Of a DNA stretch of 16,563 bases, positions 10,280 through 16,563 are shown one piece after another. Under the pieces are notes generated by a model. That model did not search any database and was not told the origin of the DNA. It saw only the letters and a program-made list of their open reading frames with translations. Location: contig NSJX01000138.1 of the NCBI GenBank assembly GCA_002286715.1, positions 8,266 to 24,828 of the forward strand. Reading direction: 5' to 3'. Both the position numbers and the translations under genes were made by a program. Within the stretch, counting starts at the first letter, position 1. Each line of letters starts with the position of its first letter. This DNA is from Dentipellis sp. KUC8613. Taxonomy: Eukaryota > Basidiomycota > Agaricomycetes > Russulales > Hericiaceae.

Positions 10280-11162
10280 CTAGTCTGTTATCAGGTCGAT
10301 AACGCCGCGGGGGCACCGATGATGTTGAAATACGTCACGCATCATGACCAGACCGCACCGGTTACATCTGCAGAATAGGTTACAAAACTGACCCTCCGTC
10401 AAACCTGGCTCGATCACAGAGTGAAGCTGCAGAAACTGGTTCAAAGGTGTAGGGTTACGGACGGTCCTGGGCTCCTCTAGTCTTATAAAGTCAGAGTCGA
10501 TAGCTAGTGAATGCACTTATCAGTGTAAAGAGAGCTATGCCAACTGCCCCCACTCACCACCAACAACAGCCGAAGATCGACGCAGGTTGCTACGAGCGGA
10601 TTGAGAAAGTACCGTAAGGGCTGGAAAACGACATGATTGGAAATCAAGAGTTACAGAAAACTCAATTCATACCTTCCTCCACGTAGCATCGGACGTGCAA
10701 GGCGACACGACCGTGAAGGCTTTCCAGCCGCACTACGTTGCATGAACGAATGGTGAATAGAAGTCAACAGAAACGTTCATCCGTGCTGCGTTTCACCTTG
10801 ATATTCGCAGAGGCCTCTCGCGCACTGTGCAACGTATTCATACCTGTATGCATTGACCCAGGTTGAGACGATGACGGAGGCCGTGTCTTGTCGTTCAAGT
10901 GTGCCGTACATAGGGCACAAGCAATGAGGGAGGGTGATCGAGTGCTCCTGACAGTACGTTGCTAGATCCTCGGGAGAAACCCGCCTTCCCTCCAAGTCTA
11001 TCGGCCTGTCGACAGGGATTAGCATCCTGAATTGCTAAGGTCCGGGAGCACTTACCAGTGCCAGACGACAAGGGCATCTCTATCCTCGTCATACTGTAGG
11101 ACACCACGTGAGAAACAGCGAACGCGACGTAAAAGTCGCTCTGGACGATTAGGTTGAGCCAT
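10280..11162 (-). CDS. Paralogue A: small Cys/His zinc-binding protein of unknown function
   Basis: Proposed exons on the minus strand are 11162-11056, 11005-10797, 10732-10673, 10620-10558 and 10503-10280. Introns are 50, 64, 52 and 54 bp with GT...AG ends. The spliced frame is 220 residues plus stop. The first exon ends in DALVVWHW, and the second carries CLC (as in PHCLCPMYG) and later CARGLC, a CxC...Cx4C arrangement that could bind zinc in the manner of a GRF-like ribbon. The C-terminal exon has EPGLTEGQFCNLFCRCNRCG followed by FQHHRC, a C-x2-C...H-H-x-C finger, and ends GVIDLITD. From memory this resembles a family of hypothetical proteins expanded in polypores with a similar C-terminal finger. 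The function is unknown. It is paralogous to the gene at 12239-13289, with two intron positions shared. The segment 10732-10558 is the least certain part. Confidence 0.6.
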
Positions 11163-11417
11163 CTAGGCAGGTGGTGTCAATGAGACTGACCGTCGGTGCA
11201 GAACCTGCGCGGCTTTTGTACCGTCGAAAGTCGTCTCCAGGGTATTAATATACACATATCTCTTGGCGATGCGGGAGAAATGCAGTGTCAGAAGAACATA
11301 ATCGGGTTCCGTACAGGGGTGGGTCAATGTGATGGAGGAAAGATTGGCCGAAACCAGCACTGGCAATCTAACTCCCCATGCTAACTCCCCATGCGCGATG
11401 ATTTGTCGTAAACCGGC
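11163..11417 (-). other. Exon-like open segment upstream of paralogue A
   Basis: Behind a CACATAG acceptor-like site (ending at 11418) the minus strand is open for 84 codons, with LPVLVSANLSSITLTHPC and ending VSLTPPA before a TAG at 11165-11163 that directly abuts the ATG of paralogue A. It may be a 5' exon of that gene spliced by an unseen donor, a separate exon, or a relic. A 42-bp intron from 11204 or so to 11163 would join it in phase to the ATG. It resembles the segment at 11667-11879. Confidence 0.3.
11368..11393. repeat. 13-bp tandem duplication
   Basis: CTAACTCCCCATG occurs twice in a row, at 11368-11380 and 11381-11393. The related block at 11917 has only one copy (TAACTCCTCATG), so the doubling is probably recent. 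Confidence 0.85.
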
Positions 11418-11555
11418 CTATGTGCGGAGAGACATCAGTACAACCCTAGTGGGGAAAGGATTGTCCGTGGCCGGGACGGCAAGGAACATAGACGGGGGCT
11501 GGTCAACTAACTCATGGTCAGGAGACTGATGCGGAGTACAGAGACCAAGACTCAC

Positions 11556-11659
11556 GCCACGACCCAAAACAGCGGAGCAACATAGATCAAGACCCGCTCA
11601 TACAGCGCAAGAACGGCACAGGCAAAGCGTGCGAGCAACGCCAGCGCGGGGCCGTGCCT
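11556..11659 (-). other. Short hydrophobic exon-like segment
   Basis: After a TTCTAG acceptor-like site at 11660 the minus strand is open and reads ALALLARFACAVLALYERV then LIYVAPLFWVVA. It ends at a GTGAGT donor at 11555. The segment is hydrophobic enough for a membrane helix. No flanking exons were joined with confidence, so it may be part of a degenerate gene together with 11667-11879. Confidence 0.22.
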
Positions 11660-11666
11660 CTAGAAC

Positions 11667-11879
11667 TCAGGTCGGAAGAAACATGTCGATGAGCGCCCAC
11701 GGCATGACGGTGTCAACTAGTACATACCATCCATCACTGATCCGTATAGACTTACAGCCGTTTACAAATCGATAGGCTGCTTTTGACGAGATCACCGAAC
11801 AGGGAGGACTTTCAATATACATGCGGAGCTTTGATCGGGTAGCGGTGGATGGCAAGAGCAACGCCACAATTGCGGTCAT
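11667..11879 (-). other. Open segment similar to 11163-11417, possibly a gene relic
   Basis: An ATG-started minus-strand frame of 70 codons begins MTAIVALLLPSTATRSK and contains YIESPPCSVISSKAAYRFV and DGWYVLVDTVMPWAL. It lines up loosely with the segment 11163-11417 (LTHPC.. against LLPSTA.., and RYVYIN against YRFVNG) and follows the same repeat block. A GTAAGT donor at about 11754 lies inside it. I do not recognise the family. It could be an exon of a decayed or unrecognised gene. Confidence 0.25.
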
Positions 11880-12238
11880 CGGAACCTCGGCAGCGATTAA
11901 CTCCGACCTAAAATTTTAACTCCTCATGCGCAGTGATTTGTCGCGAATGCGGCCTATCGATTTATGAACGGCATATACCTAGTCACAGTTTGAGGCCTCA
12001 GAACTTGTCCTTCCGGCGCTGCAGACTCGATCAAAGACGTCGGGGGTGAAGCTTTTGTCGGTCCAATTCCGCCCGTAGCTACTGAGCATTGATCTTGACA
12101 GTATCAGTTTGTACGTTCCTTCGCCAATTAATCACAGCACACGAGTGATGATCTGCACTGGATTATCTGGAAAGTGTTAGTGCTGGTTCGATGAGTATTT
12201 AATGGGTCGGAGGGCTCGGAATAGTCGGTGTGTCCCAA
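11880..12238. other. Region upstream of paralogue B without a recognised gene
   Basis: Apart from the repeat block at 11917-11957, nothing coding was recognised. It lies directly before the paralogue B start and may hold its promoter. No convincing TATA box was found close to 12239. Confidence 0.3.
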
Positions 12239-13289
12239 ATGTCTTCTTTGCTCCATGGACATGCTTTTCCCAGTCCCTCTCGCAATACGCGAACATCCAC
12301 GGACCCGAGGCATATGCACATGATGCAGCGTGTTCTTCAATGTCTTAAGGAGGAAGGCATTATCCTTGAGTACCACCGCGCCTCAAACCGCCTGCGCATC
12401 TGGTACTGGTGAGCCGTCATCGTCTTATTCTCTTGCACCTTTACACTTACTTGACTGTCTGTTGTAGGCCTCTTGACGATGGGGGGCATTTGGTTCACCC
12501 TTCGGAGCTATCGGCACACAAGACGGTGTTTGACTTCAGGGCCCCGGGCTGTTTGTGTGCATCCTCAAGTAGTGATCGCGACGCCTTTACCGAGACGCAC
12601 ATCTCAAAGTCAGTCTTAGCCGACACATCAATCACCATATGGATTGCCTCTTGCGCGACGAATAATTGCCCATACAGTGGTACGTGTCTATGTAAGTTAC
12701 AGATCACTTCGCTGAGTTAGATATAGTACCTCTCGGGCAAGCCTTCGTCGCACCTAACCTACCTGCTATTGGTTATCCGATGCGCCAGATTCGCGTCCAA
12801 GGCTTTTACACCGACAGCACTCGTAAGTATCCCGAGAAGAAACTTTACATACCCCAGGCTGACACATTGATGTCGAGCAGCATACTCGACTGGGCAGCAT
12901 TCTTCCCGCACGCATCAGAACACTATTTCATGTTGGGATCAAGATACCACTGGAGCCACCGGTATGAACACCTTCATCCAATCCCTGCGACCTATGCTCA
13001 TTCTGTTGAACCTGGATTAGATTCTACTACTAAGCAGGGCTTGGTTCCGACTCGTTCTATGACAGCAAGGGAACGGGTCCTCGCCAGGACGAGTACGCTG
13101 TTGGAGAAGTTGGACAAGGACAAGAACCCTGGAATCACGGAGGTAGAGTTTCGGATACTATTTGCCAGATGTGAATGTGGCTTAAGGATGACTCGAAGGG
13201 TGTTCGAGGATCATCATGAAGCGTGCTTGATGATGGAGGACGTTGGGGAGACCGGGGACACCGAGATCGACAGCGATGGCATTCCTTAG
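12239..13289 (+). CDS. Paralogue B: Cys/His zinc-binding protein of unknown function
   Basis: Exons are 12239-12408, 12468-12679 and 12727-13289. Introns are 59 and 47 bp with GT...AG ends. The spliced frame is 314 residues plus stop. I chose ATG 12239 as the start; the frame upstream has only a GTG at 12230. Readable blocks are LKEEGIILEYHRASNRLRIWYW at the first splice, a CLC...SCATNNC arrangement (CxC...Cx4C) in exon 2, then FRQ-like MRQIRVQGFYTDS, LDWAAFFPHASEHYFMLGSR, and a C-terminal finger ITEVEFRILFARCECG...VFEDHHEAC. Intron 1 splits a Trp codon before Pro (TG|G) and intron 2 splits a Val codon (G|T), exactly as in paralogue A. From memory it matches a lineage-specific family of hypothetical proteins in polypores. 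The cysteines suggest zinc binding. The molecular role is unknown. Confidence 0.72.
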
Positions 13290-13479
13290 TATCAGTACGC
13301 GCGAAATGACAGTTTCCTTGCTTTTGTAGGCAAGGTCTCCGATCGAGCAGAGGCGTAGACACAGATGATTTATTTACCTTGCGAGCGAGGTTTCTCCGAC
13401 TCGGACTTGCCGGGCCACGCCACACCGGCTGAAACGCTGACGGTCAAACGTCAACAGGCCAGTCACGGTAAAGTCCGAT

Positions 13480-13678
13480 CAAGAAAACGCGGAGTCCTAC
13501 GTGGTGTCAGCCTCGTTCGACAATCCTGACCGCTTCGATGCAGACGGGCTTTCATTGGATCTTTCAGTCTCGTGCATGCACGCAGGTCAATAAGTACCCA
13601 GACTGCAAATTATTTCGAGGTCTACAGCGATGCTGGCTTTGCCAACTAGACAGAAAATGTGGATGCGTATTCAAAGGT
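13480..13678 (+). other. Candidate N-terminal Cys-rich exon of the JmjC gene
   Basis: One frame here (13538-13678) reads RACTQVNKYPDCKLFRGLQR then CWLCQLDRKCGCVF and ends at a strong GTGAGT donor. The cysteine spacing resembles the zinc knuckles found N-terminal in some fungal JmjC proteins. A second frame (about 13490-13580) is also open. Neither joins in phase to the exon at 13788 by a single intron, so the 5' structure of the gene is unresolved. Confidence 0.3.
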
Positions 13679-13787
13679 GAGTTTGTATGTGTCGTCAGTG
13701 AATTGCATTGTTTAGCCACGTCGCCTAGATTTTCGCTGTGTTCGTTCAATAAAGGAGGACGGTGCTCCAATAATATTCTTTCGACAG

Positions 13788-16102
13788 GAAGAGGCGGTAG
13801 AGACCACGCAGTGGCATACTCTTTACAACAGATTGTTCACGCCGCTCGAGCATCACTACACAATAGTGAGGGAGTCCTTGAATGTGCAACTTACCTTGAT
13901 GTCTCACTTCTCTCTAGGGTTCTATCGCAGCAGTCTTGCGACCGCTTTTGTCTCAGGAGGTAGTACACAGAGAAAGGGAGGAACTAGTGCAGTTGGTATG
14001 GCCGTTGGGAGAACGCGTAAACTGTGGTGGGTCCCCGACTGAATCACATGGACCATTTTAACATTGAGAGATACTAAGATATCTGTCATACATTCTTATT
14101 CGTCTGCGCTTGGCTGTGCCCTAGCTGCGGGCGCGACATTTGTCACACTTGCAGCGACGAGCTCTCTGATGTCAGTCTCCTGCCTCACCTATCAAGATTT
14201 CGTCATATTGATCCATAGTCAAACAGAAGAGTCTGTGTTCCAACAATACAAAAGATACCCAGCGTTTCCATCAGAAAGCGGACCTTCTACCGGTCTCACG
14301 ATTTTCTGCATTGGAGTTGCAAGAATCTCTTCGGGCCATGGAGGATTTGTGCAGCATCCAACCTGCCGTGCCGTTGTCAGTTGTTATATCCCTTTTAATT
14401 GCGATTCTCACCGTATATAGTAGATCGGTGATCGGTTCGGCACTGGTATTCGAAGGCCCAGGTGCATCTCGCACAATTTATACGCGCCCTGTTGACTCTT
14501 TCCTCTACAATGACTTTATGAAACGGTTTTCGCGAGGCGAGCCAGTCGTAGTGACGGACGTCAATCTGCGTGGGCCTTGGAAGCCACAGAGTTTCATCAA
14601 TCTTTATGGGAAACAGGTGGTCACTTTGGTGGATACCGAGACTGAAGAAGAAATCAAGCAAGATCTGGCCCAATTCTTTGGAGCGTTTGGTACATTCGAC
14701 CCACAGCGTAGGTCACTAAAGTTGAAGGTTTGTGCTTGATCTCTCCAGTCGTGCCTGCGTCCATGACGGATTCATCGTCGTCGATCAGGACTGGCCACCT
14801 ACCGAGAACTTCAAGGATAGATTTTGGGACCACTTCGAATCATTCAGATTAGCTGTCCCATTCCCCGACCTGACCCGCCCCGATGGTATCTTCAACCTGG
14901 CAGCGAACTTCCCCGAAAATGTTTTATCTCCGGATCTTGGTAAGTCCCTTTCACAGTACTTGTGGATGTCTTCGAACAGTTATTCTTTATAGGTCCGAAG
15001 ATGTACAATGCCTACGGGACTCTAGACGACGATGCTCACCACGGTTCTACCCGGTTGCACATGGACGTGACAGATGCAGTCAATATCCTGGCCCACGCCG
15101 CCACGCCACCTGACGGTGCACCCGGCGGGGCACGATGGACTATCTTTCATCGAAGCGATGCAGCCGCACTTTCCAAGTTCCTCAGGGAATCTCGGACACC
15201 AAAATATGACGATGTTGGCGATCCCATTCACTCCCAAGCCATCTACCTTACCTCTAGAGATCTGCAACTTCTCGAAGAAGAGCATCACATTGTCCCTTAT
15301 GTCTTTACACAAACACAGGGAGATGCAGTATTCATTCCCTCTGGTTCCCCACATCAGGCATGAATGAATCAGCTCGTCTACCGCGCCGTTACTAATACAT
15401 GATTGCATGCAGGTCAGCAACTACACCGACTCCATCAAAGTCGCGTGCGACTTTGTCTCGATCGAAAATTTGCCGACAACGCTGCAAGTGGCACAAGAGT
15501 ATCGCCAAGAGCGTCTTGTGAAGGAAGGGGACGATGTCCTTCAGATCTACAAGACACTCTGGGATGCCTGGAACTGCCTGAATAACAATCGTGACGACCT
15601 TGTCACGACTGAAGATGACACTGCCATGTCCGGGTCGCCAGACCGAACGGAAGATCCTTTGAATTTACAATCGACTCCCGTCTGTGGTTCGCCTTCACAG
15701 CATATGACCCCTCACAGCCCCCCGCCAGACGATAAGCGGGTCAGATCAAATCGTATAAAACGCCGCGCTGCCAGGAAAAAGCGGACACTCAAGAAGGATC
15801 CTTCTACTATATTTGTTTGCCCTGTTTTCTCAGCCGGTGGGGCCTGCTGGCCTATGGGGGGTCCTTATGACCAGAATGGAATGGTCTGCCATCTGTAAGT
15901 TTGATTTTTGTCACAGTCACATAATCTAAACCCGTTTTGCCGCAGTGGAGATTTGCATAAAGATACGCTTCACCTGAGCCGGGACAGGAAACTTGCATTG
16001 AGGAGAGCCGATCTCAGCAACTTTCGCGCTGAGCTTGATCGCCTTAGAGTTGATTTGTCAATCAGGTTTGCCTCGACAGCGACCCCACAGGATGTTCAAT
16101 GA
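13788..16102 (+). CDS. KDM3/JMJD1-like JmjC-domain protein (N terminus unresolved)
   Basis: Proposed exons are 13788-13865, 13918-14026, 14079-14170, 14227-14375, 14421-14727, 14789-14939, 14993-15357, 15413-15894 and 15946-16102, together 629 residues in one frame. A C6 zinc finger of KDM3 type spans the second splice: CDICHTFLF then WLCPSCGRDICHTC. The JmjC region follows with GEPVVVTD, WKPQSFINLYG, LKLKDWPP, NLAANFPENV, DLGPKMYNAYG and STRLHMDVTDAVNIL. The iron ligands are His 15058-15060, Asp 15064-15066 and the distal His 15352-15354 in GSPHQVSNY, all present. Family knowledge: such proteins are Fe(II)/2-oxoglutarate dioxygenases that demethylate histone H3 lysine 9 in the nucleus. Substrate here is inference. 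The C-terminal part has a basic, low-complexity stretch (KRRAARKKRTLKK) that may be a nuclear signal. The intron 14376-14420 is optional: retaining it keeps the frame but adds a hydrophobic run unlikely in a nuclear protein. The intron 14171-14226 has an alternative form. Confidence 0.85.
15358..15412 (+). other. Probable GC-AG intron in the JmjC gene
   Basis: Between GSPHQ and VSNYTDSIKVACDF, which are contiguous in KDM3-like proteins, lie 55 bases starting GCATGA and ending GCATGCAG, with TACTAAT as branch-like site at 15390-15396. No GT donor is available at the conserved junction, and reading through gives a stop codon at 15361-15363. The donor therefore appears to be GC. Confidence 0.6.
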
Positions 16103-16370
16103 CCGACAGTTTGATGATGTATCCAGATCATTGTTTACGGGAGGCTGCATCGACTCATACATAGTATGATACTCTAGAAATTGTCGACTGCAGTGTCAAT
16201 ATGAGAGTAAATAATCAATGCGTGAGATTGAGACCATTCTTCGGTGCACCAACATATCCAAATAGTGACAAAGCAACTGAACACAACGAGAAGATGCGGT
16301 GCCGGCCTTCGTACTACTAGAACTACTCCACGCCAGACTCGACGATATCTCAGGCATCAGCATCTTTCCT
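16103..16370. other. Short intergenic stretch without a recognised gene
   Basis: Follows the JmjC stop codon. Only shadow-like open frames are present. The end (TTTCCTAG at 16363-16370) can serve as a splice acceptor for the coding-like segment to the right, so part of it may be an intron of a gene continuing past the window. Confidence 0.3.
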
Positions 16371-16563
16371 AGAAGGCGCCGGTCTCGTATCACGGAGTTA
16401 TTCTCTGCGTTGCAGGACGGGCCATCGACAGCGATGCCAATCCTTCAGGACACAATCTGTTCTTCAAGTTTCCGTCGGCGCCGGGGAGCGACGGGTCATG
16501 GCTGCCAGTCTCGTATCACGGAGCTATGCTTTGCGTTGCAGGACGAGCCATCGACGGCGATGC
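16371..16563 (+). CDS. Partial coding-like exon with a 42-residue repeat, cut by the window edge
   Basis: After a TTTCCTAG acceptor-like site the plus strand is open to the window end in a frame beginning KAPVSYHGVILCVAGRAID. A second copy of this block (VSYHGAMLCVAGRAIDGDA) follows 42 residues later, separated by NPSGHNLFFKFPSAP and GSDGSWLP. Most differences between the copies give conservative or no amino-acid changes in this frame, and the 126-bp period is a multiple of three, which favours coding. I do not recognise the repeat. No start codon or other exons are visible, so a non-coding minisatellite remains possible. Confidence 0.4.
16381..16563. repeat. Direct repeat with 126-bp period
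   Basis: The block GTCTCGTATCACGGAG...GCGTTGCAGGAC...CCATCGAC..CGATGC occurs at 16382-16437 and again at 16508-16563, with about six mismatches over 56 bases. The second copy ends exactly at the window edge, so more copies may follow. Confidence 0.85.

Larger units (their letters stand above)
11382..11957. repeat. Diverged direct repeat pair (11382-11421 and 11917-11957)
   Basis: Two 40-base blocks about 535 bp apart share most positions: TAACTCCCCATGCGC...GATTTGTCG...GGCCTAT and TAACTCCTCATGCGC...GATTTGTCG...GGCCTAT. On the minus strand each block precedes an open exon-like segment (11417-11163 and 11879-11667). This indicates an old duplication of a roughly 500-bp module. Confidence 0.65.

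Noticed and set aside
14376..14420. Membrane-span-like hydrophobic run in the JmjC protein
   Set aside because: The run coincides with a 45-base stretch that has GTCAGT and ATATAG ends and is in frame, so it is better explained as an intron.
16196..16393. 65-codon minus-strand frame with a serine run
   Set aside because: Low-complexity content and overlap with the better-supported plus-strand repeat frame make it a shadow.
1..16563. tRNA, rRNA, CRISPR arrays, retrotransposon reverse transcriptase or integrase
   Set aside because: No corresponding motifs were seen on either strand by eye.

Overview
The window looks like nuclear DNA of a mushroom-forming fungus (Basidiomycota, Agaricomycetes, probably a polypore-type species). 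Genes are broken into many exons by introns of about 45-70 bp with GT...AG ends. Several proteins resemble families that I know only from Agaricomycetes. No bacterial-style operons, rRNA, tRNA or CRISPR were seen. Exon structures were worked out by hand from splice signals, reading frame and remembered family conservation. They have not been checked against RNA or databases.

Left part (1-5570): a single large ten-exon minus-strand gene (4637 to 276) encodes a Plavaka-type (CACTA-like) DNA transposase. All nine proposed introns keep the frame, giving 1292 residues without a stop. Its last codons lie in one arm of an inverted repeat (206-352). The element's terminal inverted repeats could not be paired. 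About 900 bp on its 5' side hold no recognisable gene.

Middle part (5571-9086): a minus-strand gene for a membrane-anchored protein of unknown function (7264 to 5713) shows one or two frame breaks and is probably decaying. Directly upstream is a tandem array of a 395-bp unit (three full copies and a partial fourth, 7285-8580). Beyond that is a small three-exon minus-strand gene (9086 to 8668) whose coding pattern continues in another frame past its stop.

Right-middle part (9233-13289): a TATA-box promoter and a small two-exon orphan gene (9339-10075, plus) are followed by two divergently transcribed paralogues (11162-10280 minus, 12239-13289 plus). These share intron positions, a central CxC...Cx4C cysteine module and a C-terminal Cys/His finger. 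The 1.1 kb between their start codons holds diverged, duplicated exon-like segments.

Right part (13480-16563): a multi-exon plus-strand gene encodes a KDM3/JMJD1-like JmjC protein with a C6 zinc finger and an intact HxD...H iron-binding set. One of its introns appears to use a GC donor. The right edge enters a coding-like region with a 42-residue (126-bp) repeat that runs out of the window.

The mix of a DNA transposon, degenerate genes, local tandem repeats and lineage-specific zinc-binding paralogues suggests a fast-evolving accessory region. I see no single system tying the genes together.
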